From NCBI RefSeq assembly GCF_001449115.1, contig NZ_LAIJ01000012.1, positions 548,947 through 612,946 of the forward strand: a stretch of DNA of 64,000 nt. The letters are read 5' to 3'. Source of the DNA: Occallatibacter gabretensis. GTDB lineage: Bacteria; Acidobacteriota; Terriglobia; Terriglobales; Acidobacteriaceae. Shown piece after piece: positions 42,713 to 52,137 of the stretch. The translations under genes and the position numbers were made by a program. Under the pieces are notes generated by a model, which saw only the letters and a program-made list of their open reading frames with translations, was not told the origin of the DNA and searched no databases. Positions within the stretch are counted from its first letter, which is position 1, and every line of letters starts with the position of its first letter.

Positions 42713-43369
42713 ATGCAGTGGGACAAGGAAAACGAGTTTAAGGTTGAGACCCAGGGAGACGACAAGGAAGTCACCTTGGGTCCCACAGTGCTGACAGCAA
42801 TAGGGCTGGGTCTGCTGGTGCTATGCTGCATCTGTTTTCTCGCAGGGTATGCAATGGGTCACCGCGCGGAGGCGTTGAAATCTTCCAGCACAACAGCTTC
42901 ATCTTCCGGACACTCCATAGCCGAGCTACTCGCCCGAAACCAGGCAATGCATCCCGCATCAGGTTCGACCACACGGGCCGCCCGTACAGAACCGGATGAA
43001 ATAGCCGGTTCTCTCTCTCCCGCTGCCGCCGCGCAGGAGCCTGCTCATCCGCGCGCAGACACAGCTCCCGATTCGGAGGCTCCTTCACAAAAGCCCCCAA
43101 ATTTGCAGCCCGCGGTTCACACGGCCCTGCCGCAATACACCTCACAGGCCGGCTCATGGGTTGTGCAGGTGGCTGCCGTCGAGAATTCTGCTGATGCCGA
43201 TGTACTTGTAAGCGCACTGCACCAGCACGGCTACTCTGTCTCAGCGCGTCGCGGTGCGGGCGACAACCTGATTCACGTGCAGGTTGGCCCGTATGCAAGC
43301 CGGAGCGACGCTGATTCCATGCGCCAGAAGCTGCTGAACGATGGCTACAACGCCAATATTGAGCCCTGA
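42713..43369 (+). CDS. Membrane protein with SPOR domain
   Basis: 218 residues. One transmembrane helix (about 23-45) separates a short cytosolic part from a Pro/Ala-rich periplasmic linker and a C-terminal SPOR domain (WVVQVAAVENSADADVLVSALHQHGYSV, IHVQVGPYASRSDADSMRQKLLNDGYNA). SPOR domains bind denuded septal peptidoglycan, so the protein probably goes to division sites. It ends 4 bp before the convergent plsC gene. Confidence 0.82.
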   Translation: MQWDKENEFKVETQGDDKEVTLGPTVLTAIGLGLLVLCCICFLAGYAMGHRAEALKSSSTTASSSGHSIAELLARNQAMHPASGSTTRAARTEPDEIAGSLSPAAAAQEPAHPRADTAPDSEAPSQKPPNLQPAVHTALPQYTSQAGSWVVQVAAVENSADADVLVSALHQHGYSVSARRGAGDNLIHVQVGPYASRSDADSMRQKLLNDGYNANIEP

Positions 43370-43373
43370 TTGA

Positions 43374-44084
43374 TCATCCGCGCATCCACTCCGGCAGCCC
43401 GGAGGCTATCGACACACGCACCGCCGCCATCAATTCTTCGCGTGTTGCAAAATCAGCTGGATGGATCGGCTCGTGGAAGATGATGTGCACCGTTCCTGGA
43501 TATACCTTCAGGCTCCCCTTTCGCATCATCGTCTCTGTTCCATAAATCGAAACAGGAACACACGGCGCGCCGGATTCCATAGCGAGATAAAACGGCCCTT
43601 TTTTGAACGGCAGCATTCGTCCATCGCGCGAGCGCGTTCCTTCCACAAATGTGGTGATGTGGAGGCCACTCTCCATTACGCGCCGCGCTTCGGCCACGCT
43701 CTCCTTTGCATTCTCCACGTTGCCATCGCGGTCTACGGGAACAAATTGGCCCAGCCGGAAGCCGTAGCCCAACACTGGAATCCTCATCAGTGATCGCTTG
43801 AGAAATGCCGAAGTCCGTCCGGGAAGATTTGGAATCAGCACGGGAGGATCTAGATTTGAAACGTGATTCGACATGAAGATGCAGGCTGTGCCCCGAGGAA
43901 CCCGCTCCTGGCCTTCGACCACGACCTGGATTTGGGCCATCCGCAATCCGGTCCGTACAATCCATAGCGCAACGTTATAGAGCGCATCCGCCCTTCCCGT
44001 GATCAGGGTCCACGGAAATAGCACCAATGCAGCGGGTGCGCCCATACCCGCTATCGTAATGAGAAGAATCAGGGATGTAATCAT
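43374..44084 (-). CDS. plsC: 1-acyl-glycerol-3-phosphate acyltransferase
   Basis: 236 residues. The catalytic motif NHVSNLD (HX4D), block II/III residues FLKRSLMRIPVLGYGFRLGQFVPVDR, FVEGTRSRDGRMLPFKKG and VPVSIYGTE are all present. An N-terminal hydrophobic segment anchors it at the inner membrane. It acylates lysophosphatidic acid in phospholipid synthesis. It is the last gene of the leftward cell-envelope run. Confidence 0.9.
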   Translation of the reverse strand: MITSLILLITIAGMGAPAALVLFPWTLITGRADALYNVALWIVRTGLRMAQIQVVVEGQERVPRGTACIFMSNHVSNLDPPVLIPNLPGRTSAFLKRSLMRIPVLGYGFRLGQFVPVDRDGNVENAKESVAEARRVMESGLHITTFVEGTRSRDGRMLPFKKGPFYLAMESGAPCVPVSIYGTETMMRKGSLKVYPGTVHIIFHEPIHPADFATREELMAAVRVSIASGLPEWMRG

Positions 44085-44100
44085 GCGTACTTCTCAGGCA

Positions 44101-45531
44101 TCAGCCTAAGCGATCTCTAAGTGCCGCAGGAAGTTTTTCATAGATTCCGTCAAAGCCGCCATTGGAAAGAATGGCCACTACATCTCCTGCGGCAAGCTGC
44201 GGCACAATTTCTTTTACAATCGCATTCGCATCAGGATAAAGCGCAGCAGGAGTGCCTGCTGCAATCAGTGCCGTGATCACTTCATCTGGATGTAGCCGCT
44301 CGTCTTCCTTGATCTTCTGCTGTTGGTAAACGCCGGCGAGGATAACACGGTCGGCAATACGCAGGCTTTCAATGAGATCGTCAGCGAGCACCCTGCGCCG
44401 TAGCGTATTGGAACGCGGCTCCAGTACTGCCCACAGTCGCGACTGCGGATACACCGAGCGCAACGCTCGCAGCGTCTCGCGAATCGCTGTAGGGTGATGC
44501 GCAAAGTCGTCGATGACGGTGATGCCGCCAATCTCTGCACGCACCTCCAACCGCCGCTTCACACTCATAAAGCTGGCCAGAGCCTGTTGGATTGCCTCTA
44601 CGGGAATACCCTGCCCGGCGGCAAGAGCAGCGGCTGCCGTTGCATTCAGCGCATTATGCTCACCGGCCAGCTTCATTTCAAAGGCTGACCACAACGCCCC
44701 ACTTTTCCAGACCTCCCAGTGCATAGCACCGTTGCGATAGCAAAGACTCTGAAGGCGCCAATCAGCTTCGGCGCTGAAACCATAGCGCTCAACCTTGCAG
44801 AATGCTTTAGCCACGCACTCGGTTACATTTGGACTACCGTCGAAGGCCACAATGCGCCCACGCCGTGGAACCAGGTTCACCAGCCGCTTGAAAGCTGTCT
44901 TCACCGCTTCGAGATCCGCGTAAATGTCCGCATGATCGAATTCGACATGCGTGAGGATCAGAGCGTCCGGAAAGTAATGCAGAAACTTTGGGCCTTTGTC
45001 GAAGAAGGCAGTGTCGTATTCGTCGCCCTCGACGATAAAAGTGCGCGTGGGTCGCAGATGAAAGCTGGTTCCGAAGTTTTCCGCCACGCCACCGATGAGA
45101 AACGATGGCTCCAGTTCCGGTTTCGATGCTGAGGCTGTTTGATAAATCCATGCCAGCATGCTGGTAGTCGTGGTCTTGCCGTGCGTACCGGCCACAACCA
45201 GAGACTCGCGCCCGGCCAGAAACTCCTCTTTGAGCAACGCCGCCATCGATGTAAATGGAATGCGAGCATCGAGAATCTTTTCGATTTCAGGATTGCCGCG
45301 CGAAAGTGCGTTGCCAATGACCACAAGATCAGGCGCGGGGTCGAGATTCGCTTCGGAGTATGGCTCCATCACCGGAATTCCCAGTCCCCTCAGCAGGTCG
45401 CTCATGGGTGGATAAGCTGCCGCATCGGAACCGGTGATGTGATGCCCCTGTAATTGCAACAATCCAGCCAGCGAAGCCATGGCTGTGCCGCAGATGCCGC
45501 TCAGATGTATGTGCCGGGGCTTTCCATTCAT
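44101..45531 (-). CDS. mpl: UDP-MurNAc:L-Ala-D-Glu-meso-DAP ligase (murein recycling)
   Basis: 476 residues. A Mur-ligase fold: the N-terminal Rossmann part (HIHLSGICGTAMASLAGLLQ), ATP-binding AGTHGKTTTTSML, central VEGDEYDTAFFDKGPKFLHY and HVEFDHADIYADL, and C-terminal VIDDFAHHPTAIRETLRALR, EPRSNTLRRR. The motifs fit Mpl rather than MurC. It attaches recycled tripeptide to UDP-MurNAc. The start overlaps the LD-carboxypeptidase stop by 4 bp. Confidence 0.9.
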   Translation of the reverse strand: MNGKPRHIHLSGICGTAMASLAGLLQLQGHHITGSDAAAYPPMSDLLRGLGIPVMEPYSEANLDPAPDLVVIGNALSRGNPEIEKILDARIPFTSMAALLKEEFLAGRESLVVAGTHGKTTTTSMLAWIYQTASASKPELEPSFLIGGVAENFGTSFHLRPTRTFIVEGDEYDTAFFDKGPKFLHYFPDALILTHVEFDHADIYADLEAVKTAFKRLVNLVPRRGRIVAFDGSPNVTECVAKAFCKVERYGFSAEADWRLQSLCYRNGAMHWEVWKSGALWSAFEMKLAGEHNALNATAAAALAAGQGIPVEAIQQALASFMSVKRRLEVRAEIGGITVIDDFAHHPTAIRETLRALRSVYPQSRLWAVLEPRSNTLRRRVLADDLIESLRIADRVILAGVYQQQKIKEDERLHPDEVITALIAAGTPAALYPDANAIVKEIVPQLAAGDVVAILSNGGFDGIYEKLPAALRDRLG

Positions 45532-46466
45532 AGCCGCACCGCCGGTTCCAACAGCTTCAATTCGGACTCCTCACTGACATGCAGGTCGGCAGCCACGCCA
45601 AAGGTAAGAGTGACATTCTGGCGCGAAACGTGGCCGCTCCGCAGGCCGATTGCAATTGGCCCGGCAAAGCCATCAAGTGCACTCATGATCGTCTTGTCCA
45701 GCAGATCGGGATCTGCGCCAGGCTGAGTGCAGTCCAGCATCTCTCCAAAGACAATTCCCGTAACGTTGTCGAGTTTACCCGCCTTGCGCAACTGCCAGAG
45801 CATGCGATCAATCTGGTAGGGCTTTGCTCCAACATCTTCGATAAAGAGCAGCTTGCCTTCTGTCTGCGGCTCCCACGGCGTGCCGAGCATGGCTACAAGA
45901 ATGCTGAGACAGCCGCCATAAAGCGTGCCGCTTGCCGAACCCGGCTTGAGCGCGCGCAGACCTTCTGCAGCTCCCACACTGTATGGCTCACCTGCAAGTG
46001 AGGCACGAAAGCTTGGCAGGTGCACGCCGTCTTCGAGATAGAAATCCGCAGCCAGCATGGGGCCGTGAAATGCGGGAATGCCTAGTTCATCGAGCAGATG
46101 CAGTTGGAGGCCGGTGAGATCGCTGTAAGCGAAGAACGGCTTGGGATGCGCGCGAAAGACTTCGAGGTCAATGCGATCGAGCAGATAATTGGATCCGTAG
46201 CCGCCGCGCAGGCACATCACAGCTTGCGTTTCAGGATTGGCAAACACAGAGTGCAGGTCGGCAATCCGCTGCTGTGGAGTGCCGGCAAAAAAGAGCGGTC
46301 CTCGCGCCAACGCGTTCTCGGCAATCTGCGGCACAAACCCAAGGGCTCGTAATCGCTCCATGCCGCCTGTGAAGCGCTCCTGCCGCGCGAAGGACGCGGG
46401 AGCGATGATGCCAATGCCTGCGCCGGAAGCAACTGGGGAAGGCTTGAGGAGAACACGCGCGTCCAT
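45528..46466 (-). CDS. ldcA: LD-carboxypeptidase, S66 family
   Basis: 312 residues starting MDARVLLKPSPVASGAGIGI. The S66 signature is seen: MCLRGGYGSNYLLDRID, the nucleophile Ser in FFAYSDLTGLQ, Glu in LLFIEDVGAK and His in GLRSGHVSRQN. It removes terminal D-Ala from murein tetrapeptides, producing the tripeptide used by Mpl (next gene). The ATG shares a base with the stop of the upstream dapF. Related MccF immunity proteins are possible but the neighbours favour recycling. Confidence 0.88.
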   Translation of the reverse strand: MDARVLLKPSPVASGAGIGIIAPASFARQERFTGGMERLRALGFVPQIAENALARGPLFFAGTPQQRIADLHSVFANPETQAVMCLRGGYGSNYLLDRIDLEVFRAHPKPFFAYSDLTGLQLHLLDELGIPAFHGPMLAADFYLEDGVHLPSFRASLAGEPYSVGAAEGLRALKPGSASGTLYGGCLSILVAMLGTPWEPQTEGKLLFIEDVGAKPYQIDRMLWQLRKAGKLDNVTGIVFGEMLDCTQPGADPDLLDKTIMSALDGFAGPIAIGLRSGHVSRQNVTLTFGVAADLHVSEESELKLLEPAVRL

Positions 46467-47302
46467 TACTCTTCCCACGCCTCGCCGCGCGCTATGAGTG
46501 TCGCAGGCCCGGTGAGTTCCAATTCTGCATCTGTTGCGTCCCATCGCACTGTCTGTGCGCCGCCGGGAGCAATGACGTGCAGCGGAGAACGGACGAGTCC
46601 CTGCGAAATGACAGCCGCAGCCGATGCTGACGTGCCTGTGCCGGAAGAGCTTGTCGGCCCCACGCCGCGCTCGAAGATGCGAATCTCAATTTCCGAGGAA
46701 CTAAGCACACGCGCAAATTCCACGTTGGTCTGATACGGAAAATCCGGATGACCACAAACCTGCTGTCCGATGCTCTGCCAGCGCTGCCCGTCCACGGCGA
46801 ACTCAGTATTATCTACAACGATGACAAAGTGAGGATTCCCGGTGGAAACCTCCATGCCGGGAACCTGCACGCCGCCGGGAATGGTGACTGTGCGCGGAGA
46901 AAGCTTAGGCACGCCCATGCCTGTGGTGATCTCTACTGAGTACGCATTTTGGTTATGAACGGCATCCACATGGCACAGCCTAAGGCCTGCGTCGGTCTCA
47001 ACCTCCAGCGTATCGCCAGCCTTCGCACCGATTGCCTCAGCCATCCAGGCCGCTACACAGCGGGTGCCATTGCCGCTGATTTCGGCTATTGACCCATCTG
47101 CGTTATGCAGACGGATCCGGCCGGACTTCTTCTCTGGGTTGCTGTTGTCCCAGGTAAAAAATTCGATGCCATCCGCGCCGATGCCGGTATTGCGAGCACA
47201 GAGGCGACGAGTCAGCTCTGTCCAGTCACGACCTGCTGCCGCATCTTCCGTCACAATAAGAAAATCGTTGCCGCAGGCATGCGCCTTGGTAAAGGGAATC
47301 AA
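46466..47302 (-). CDS. dapF: DapF-like diaminopimelate epimerase, second Cys changed
   Basis: 278 residues of the DapF fold: FTKAHACGNDFLIV, the first catalytic Cys in AEISGNGTRCVAAW and GNPHFVIVV. The canonical second catalytic Cys motif (ACGTGA) reads SSGTGT, so Ser replaces Cys (codon 46643-46645). Classical DAP epimerase needs both thiols, so activity may use a different residue or substrate. The neighbours ldcA and mpl, in one coupled operon, still point to DAP/murein metabolism. Confidence 0.82.
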   Translation of the reverse strand: MIPFTKAHACGNDFLIVTEDAAAGRDWTELTRRLCARNTGIGADGIEFFTWDNSNPEKKSGRIRLHNADGSIAEISGNGTRCVAAWMAEAIGAKAGDTLEVETDAGLRLCHVDAVHNQNAYSVEITTGMGVPKLSPRTVTIPGGVQVPGMEVSTGNPHFVIVVDNTEFAVDGQRWQSIGQQVCGHPDFPYQTNVEFARVLSSSEIEIRIFERGVGPTSSSGTGTSASAAAVISQGLVRSPLHVIAPGGAQTVRWDATDAELELTGPATLIARGEAWEE

Positions 47303-48015
47303 TCGTCCTCCGGATCACGGAAGGTGAGTAACTGGCTGATGGTAGGCTGATTGACTAACTGCGCGCACAGCAGATCGTGTTTTTTCTTCGGCGCCGTCAG
47401 CGAAAAGCTGACGCGCTGCAGACCGCCTATCTCATCCCGCTGTACGCCAAAAAGGCGCTGGCCAGCCTTGTCCATTGCGCCAAGAATCGATGTGAGCATC
47501 TGCGTCTGATCACTTCCGCGCACCTCGTAGATGAGTGAGTAGCCTTTCAGGCTTACGCGATGCTCGAGGAAACCTACTACCGTAAGAGCGAAGATGACCA
47601 GAAATGCAGCGGCTATCGCGGGCACGTAAAGTCCCGCTCCGCAGGCCATGCCAATGGAAGCGATGACCCACACGCTGGCCGCACTGGTGAGTCCGCTAAC
47701 GCGGTTGCTATTGTGCAAAATGAGCCCAGCACCGAGAAAACCAATTCCCTGCACGATATTGGAAGCCACCTGCCCGCGGTTGGTTCCGGCGTCACCGGCA
47801 AGGACTCCCGAGAGTAGCGTAAAGAACGCGCTGCCCATGCAGATAAGCATGTTGGTCCGAAGCCCTGCAGCTTTACGCTGAAATTCGCGCTCAAGGCCGA
47901 CAAGTCCGCCCAAGGCGCAGGCAACCACCAAACGCCCGATTGCGCCATCCAACACGCCGAGCTGCTGCAGCCACGAGAAGCTGAATGGTTGCCCGAACTG
48001 TGCGAGTGCTGTCAC
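47299..48015 (-). CDS. MgtC/SapB family membrane protein
   Basis: 238 residues. Four to five membrane helices with the MgtC signature GGLVGLEREFQRKAAGLRTNMLICMGSAFFTLLSG, then NIVQGIGFLGAGLI, followed by a C-terminal ACT-like cytosolic domain (VSLKGYSLIYEVRGSDQTQM). MgtC proteins adjust membrane energetics and Mg2+ or phosphate homeostasis. It overlaps the dapF start by 4 bp. Confidence 0.9.
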   Translation of the reverse strand: MTALAQFGQPFSFSWLQQLGVLDGAIGRLVVACALGGLVGLEREFQRKAAGLRTNMLICMGSAFFTLLSGVLAGDAGTNRGQVASNIVQGIGFLGAGLILHNSNRVSGLTSAASVWVIASIGMACGAGLYVPAIAAAFLVIFALTVVGFLEHRVSLKGYSLIYEVRGSDQTQMLTSILGAMDKAGQRLFGVQRDEIGGLQRVSFSLTAPKKKHDLLCAQLVNQPTISQLLTFRDPEDD

Positions 48016-48040
48016 TATGCTGCTTCCTTGCCAGATGCTA

Positions 48041-49672
48041 TCACCGCGCGCGCATGTCTATTGAGGTTGTGGCATTTGGGGTAACTGAGACGTAAAGTGT
48101 GGCGGCTGGCTGCCATGGGGCTGTAAAGCGCCGCTCCTCCTCAAGCCCCTGCGGGTGCGCATGCACGGCGCGGTCCACCTCGTCTCCATCGAAGGCCAGC
48201 ACCAGCGCCGCATGTTGTGCTGGCGCGGACAAGGCAGAGCGATAAAACTCCTTGTCGCTTTCGTTAATGGTCTGCTTGAGAGGGATACCGGTGAAGGCGA
48301 CAATCTGCGGATAGACGGAGGTATCCATGAGGATGATCCCGCCGGGGCTTTTCTGTAGATACGCGCGCAGCGCTGCGGGAATTTCAACTTCATACGACCG
48401 GCGCGCCTCGATGTTTTTGGTTCCTTCTATGTAAACCGGAGGCCCTTCACGGAGCATCAACACGCAATTGATAACGACCAGGAGAAGCAGAAACGCAGCG
48501 ACCCCGCCAGCCACGCGAGGTTTGAACTCGCGGGCGGTAGTCATGACGAAGCTGGCCGCGAAGCCCATGCCAAGAGCAAATGCGGGCAGCATTTCAAGTC
48601 CGTAGCGTGTGTTGTACCAGGAGTGTGGCCACCATACGGGAAGAAAGATTGGCACCGAGCCGTACGCAACGGAATATGCATAAAACGGAACGGGAAGCAG
48701 TAGTAGAAGCGCCCACGAGAATGCGTGCTTGCGCGCCAGAAACCACCCACACGCAGTTCCCAGCACGCTCAGAACAAGCAAAATGTTGCCCCAGGCAAGT
48801 GCGGCTGCATCCATTTCTGCGCATTTCACATAGAAGATCAGAGAAATCCAGAGATTGTGCCAACCCGGATGTGGAGGCCCTGCGCCCGGAGTAGCGGTTC
48901 GCACCTCGATCGCGCTGGCCGAGTATGGTCCACGTACAAAATCGAGCCAGTCGCCAAAGACCGTTGCATTGTAGACAAGCCAAACGACTGGCGCGGCAAC
49001 TACCACAGTGCTTGCGAGCCAGAAGGTGCGTGATCGCAGCCGCCCCCGCCGCAGCAGTGCGACGCCTATGGCGCACCACGCGAGCAATGCCATAATCCAG
49101 CCGTCGTAACGCGTATAGACTGCGGCAACAAGAGCAAGTGCAATGCACCAGAGCAGCCCGTTTCCGGCGTTTTCATTGACAGAGTCAAGCGCGGCACGCC
49201 ACTCCACAAGCCAGACCGCAGTCCACACCATCTCGCAGACAAACAACGGCTCGGTCATCGCAGTCGTCTGCAGATAAAGCAGGTTTGGATTGAGTGCGAA
49301 GAAAGCGAGCGCGATTGCGGCAGGAATGGGCGTAAGCCACCGCCGCGATAACCGATACAAGCCTGCACATGAAGCCAGCCACGCAAGCGCGGAGGGAATC
49401 AAGGCTGCGGCTCCGTTAGCCCACCATGCGTGAACTGCGATAAATGGAATCAACAGCAGGTGCGGCAGCGGAAGCCACACCGAGCCAAGCTGCGTCAGTC
49501 CGGGCCGATGGGAATCGAAGACGCGACGTGCTATGTGCAGATGAGCTACCGCATCGCCGTAGTTGAGCATCGCGCCATGCCGCCAGCTCCAGGCAATTGC
49601 CACGAGCGACACTACCGCGCACGAGATCAGTACGGAAAAATACTCGACGCGGTTTGGGCGTTGCTCAGTCAA
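48041..49672 (-). CDS. GT39-like membrane glycosyltransferase
   Basis: 543 residues with about ten membrane helices. The first loop contains LNYGDAVAHLHIARRVFDS, the acidic motif position of PMT-type transferases, then GSVWLPLPHLLLIPF. The C-terminal ~140 residues are periplasmic. A TTG start overlaps the PfkB gene's end by 8 bp; a slightly later start cannot be excluded. The sugar and acceptor are unknown. Confidence 0.75.
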   Translation of the reverse strand: MTEQRPNRVEYFSVLISCAVVSLVAIAWSWRHGAMLNYGDAVAHLHIARRVFDSHRPGLTQLGSVWLPLPHLLLIPFIAVHAWWANGAAALIPSALAWLASCAGLYRLSRRWLTPIPAAIALAFFALNPNLLYLQTTAMTEPLFVCEMVWTAVWLVEWRAALDSVNENAGNGLLWCIALALVAAVYTRYDGWIMALLAWCAIGVALLRRGRLRSRTFWLASTVVVAAPVVWLVYNATVFGDWLDFVRGPYSASAIEVRTATPGAGPPHPGWHNLWISLIFYVKCAEMDAAALAWGNILLVLSVLGTACGWFLARKHAFSWALLLLLPVPFYAYSVAYGSVPIFLPVWWPHSWYNTRYGLEMLPAFALGMGFAASFVMTTAREFKPRVAGGVAAFLLLLVVINCVLMLREGPPVYIEGTKNIEARRSYEVEIPAALRAYLQKSPGGIILMDTSVYPQIVAFTGIPLKQTINESDKEFYRSALSAPAQHAALVLAFDGDEVDRAVHAHPQGLEEERRFTAPWQPAATLYVSVTPNATTSIDMRAR

Positions 49673-50591
49673 GATGCGTCAGTACGCGGAACATCTCGAA
49701 ACGCTCGTCGATTTCTTCGCGGGTTAGGTTTGCAATCCGCTCAGTGCCGAATTTTTCTACCGCAAAGGACCCCATGACGCTGCCATAGAAGATAGCGCGG
49801 CGAAGCACGCCAGGCGTCAGATGCGGCTGCGAGGCGAGATATCCGAAGAAGCCGCCTGCAAAACTGTCGCCTGCGCCCGTCGGGTCTACTACTTCTTCGA
49901 GAGGCAGCGCCGGGGCGCGGAAGGTGCGCTCCGCGCTTTCACCTTTTGGAGAGGATTTGTGAAATAAGGTCGCGCCGTACTCGCCGTGCTTCACCACCAG
50001 CATCCGGGGCCCATAGGACATGACTTCCTGCGCGGCCTTTACCAGACTGCTCATGCCTGCGAGCATCCTGGTCTCTGTGTCGTTGATGACGAGAATGTCC
50101 AGCCCTTCGAGCACTTCCAGCAGTGCGGGCTTGTGGTCTTTGATCCAGTAGTTCATGGTGTCGCCTGCCACCAGTTTCACGTCAGGCATGGCCTCACGCA
50201 CACGCTTCTGCAGGACAGGATCGATATTGGCAAGAAAGAGATACTCCGAATCGCGATAGGAGTCCGGGATCTTGGGCTCAAACGAACCAAAAACATTGAG
50301 CTCGGTGTTGTGCGTCTTAGCCTCGTTCAGGTTTTCCAGATAGGAGCCTTCCCAGAAGAAGCTCTTGCCTGAGGCCCGTTCTATACCCACGGTATTAATG
50401 CCGCGCGTCTTGAATACAGCCTCCTGCTCCGGGCCAAAGTCTTCGCCGACAACGGCGATCACACGAACATCGGTGAAAAAGCTGGCTGCCAGCGAAAAGT
50501 GCGTTGCCGCACCGCCAAGACAGCGCTCGCGGCGACCTGAGGGAGTTTCAATGGTGTCAAATGCAACACTGCCTACGACGGTAATAGCCAT
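49665..50591 (-). CDS. PfkB-family sugar/nucleoside kinase
   Basis: 308 residues. N-terminal GSVAFDTIETPSGRRERCLGGAATHFSLAASFF and the C-terminal anion-hole/ATP motif VVDPTGAGDSFAGGFFGYLA with catalytic Asp define the PfkB/ribokinase family. It follows mtnP by 48 bp on the same strand, so a role in the methionine-salvage or nucleoside route (for instance on adenosine- or methylthioribose-like substrates) is conceivable; the substrate is not readable from sequence. Confidence 0.85.
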   Translation of the reverse strand: MAITVVGSVAFDTIETPSGRRERCLGGAATHFSLAASFFTDVRVIAVVGEDFGPEQEAVFKTRGINTVGIERASGKSFFWEGSYLENLNEAKTHNTELNVFGSFEPKIPDSYRDSEYLFLANIDPVLQKRVREAMPDVKLVAGDTMNYWIKDHKPALLEVLEGLDILVINDTETRMLAGMSSLVKAAQEVMSYGPRMLVVKHGEYGATLFHKSSPKGESAERTFRAPALPLEEVVDPTGAGDSFAGGFFGYLASQPHLTPGVLRRAIFYGSVMGSFAVEKFGTERIANLTREEIDERFEMFRVLTHLD

Positions 50592-50639
50592 TCTATTTCT
50601 CCTGTATGTAAGAGTTCGCGCGATTTCAGGGGGTGTGGG

Positions 50640-51503
50640 TTAATCCAGATACTTGCCGAACAATAGCTTCAGCTTTTCCTTTGTTGCAGCAGGAATCAGG
50701 TCCCGTTGTGTGAGCACCGCATACTGCGCGGCTGAGGCGCATGCGCATGTGCGCTCCTTCGGCATGGCAGCTATCGCGGCCTTCACCACACGGCTCGCGT
50801 TTTCGGCGTTCTTGTGCAGTACAGCTACAATCTCCTCGATGGTAACTGCGTCGTGGCCCTCGCGCCAGCAGTCATAGTCCGTCACCATGGCGACCGTGGC
50901 GTAACAAATCTCCGCCTCGCGGGCGAGCTTGGCCTCCTGCAGATTGGTCATGCCGATTACATCCGCGCCCCAGCTACGGTAGAGATTCGACTCTGCCCTG
51001 GTGGAGAACTGCGGGCCTTCCATGCAGACGTATGTTCCACCGAGCTTACCAATGACTCCGGCCGTCGTGCAGGCTTCCGCAGCGGTCTTTGCGACGGTGG
51101 CACACACCGGATCGCCAAAAGCCACATGACCGACGATGCCATCGCCGAAGAAGGTGCTGACGCGATGAAAGGTGCGATCGATGAACTGATCGGGGACCAC
51201 GAAATCGGTCGGCTTGTGCTCTTCCTTGAGCGAGCCTACAGCGGAAACAGAGAGGATGCGCTCCACGCCGAGCTTCTTGAATGCGTACATATTGGCGCGG
51301 AAGTTCAGCTCCGAGGGCAGAATGCGATGGCCACGACCGTGGCGGGCGAGAAAGGCAACGTTGCGCCCTTCAAGCTGGCCCAATACGAATGCATCTGAGG
51401 GCTCACCGAAGGGTGTTTCCACTCGCTCTTCATGGGTGTCAGTAAACCCAGGCATGGAATACAAACCACTGCCGCCGATAATGCCAATCTCCGCTTGTGC
51501 CAA
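50640..51503 (-). CDS. mtnP: S-methyl-5'-thioadenosine phosphorylase
   Basis: 287 residues of the PNP/MTAP family: IGIIGGSGLYSMPGF, phosphate-binding FLARHGRGHRILPSELNFRANMYA, CMEGPQFSTRAESNLYRSWGADVIGMTNLQEAKLAREAEICYA and VTDYDCWREG. It phosphorolyses methylthioadenosine to adenine and methylthioribose-1-phosphate in methionine salvage. Start chosen at the first Met of MAQAEIGIIGGSG. Confidence 0.92.
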   Translation of the reverse strand: MAQAEIGIIGGSGLYSMPGFTDTHEERVETPFGEPSDAFVLGQLEGRNVAFLARHGRGHRILPSELNFRANMYAFKKLGVERILSVSAVGSLKEEHKPTDFVVPDQFIDRTFHRVSTFFGDGIVGHVAFGDPVCATVAKTAAEACTTAGVIGKLGGTYVCMEGPQFSTRAESNLYRSWGADVIGMTNLQEAKLAREAEICYATVAMVTDYDCWREGHDAVTIEEIVAVLHKNAENASRVVKAAIAAMPKERTCACASAAQYAVLTQRDLIPAATKEKLKLLFGKYLD

Positions 51504-52076
51504 CCCTTACACTCTCTTCCCGCGGGCCATTGGTATATCCCCAGCGCCCGCCGTTGCAAACATCTCAGTATAACGGCGAGCCTCTGAGAGAATCGCGACC
51601 GTGCGGCGTCTATTTGACCGTGTTTCTCCGGGCCTCATTCAGAGTTGACGCGCTGGAGGCACATTCAAAATCCAGGCACTCAGAGTTTCGCTGCTATCCT
51701 ATTTATATTGTTATATTTACACGAACATTTTCTGTTTACTGCTTAAATAACAGAAGCACGTTACCAAATAAATAAAAAAATATGCACATTCGGCTGTAAG
51801 TGATTGGTTATTAAACTGGTTGCACCTGATTTTTGGTGCGCCCCAGTGTGTTCGCCTTTTGTGCGCCTGAAGGCCTGACGTTGATGCGTCCTGGCTGGAA
51901 TCAGGCGTTGCTGACAGGCAACGCGCGGACGTTGCATCTGAAGGTTCCCTCTAATGAAGAAGGCTCTACTTCTATTATTCACAAACGACGATAATTTTAT
52001 GCAAACTGCGCAAAGTTTTTTGCTCTTTAGAATCTGTTAGTTAGAAAATATTTTCCGCAAAAGGGCTTGACAGGAA
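51504..52076. other. Intergenic region between mtnP and GH44 gene
   Basis: About 570 bp with no supportable gene. It has a GCGTTGC/GCAACGC hairpin near 51903-51922 and an AT-rich stretch at 51700-51785 that would hold the mtnP promoter. A 73-codon frame on the minus strand (51761-51982) has no ribosome binding site or recognisable features. Confidence 0.5.
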
Positions 52077-52105
52077 TTTTGGGCGGCGGAAATTGCCGCC
52101 CAAAA
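52077..52105. terminator. Terminator after GH44 gene
   Basis: TTTTGGGCGGC and GCCGCCCAAAA form an 11-bp stem with a seven-base loop; both sides have A/T runs. It lies 33 bp beyond the leftward stop codon. Confidence 0.8.
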
Positions 52106-52137
52106 CCGGGATCAGAAGCAGGGCCATTCCTCCAAGG

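Noticed and set aside
51761..51982. 73-codon leftward ORF upstream of GH44
   Set aside because: No ribosome binding site, unusual composition and no motif; it overlaps a hairpin.
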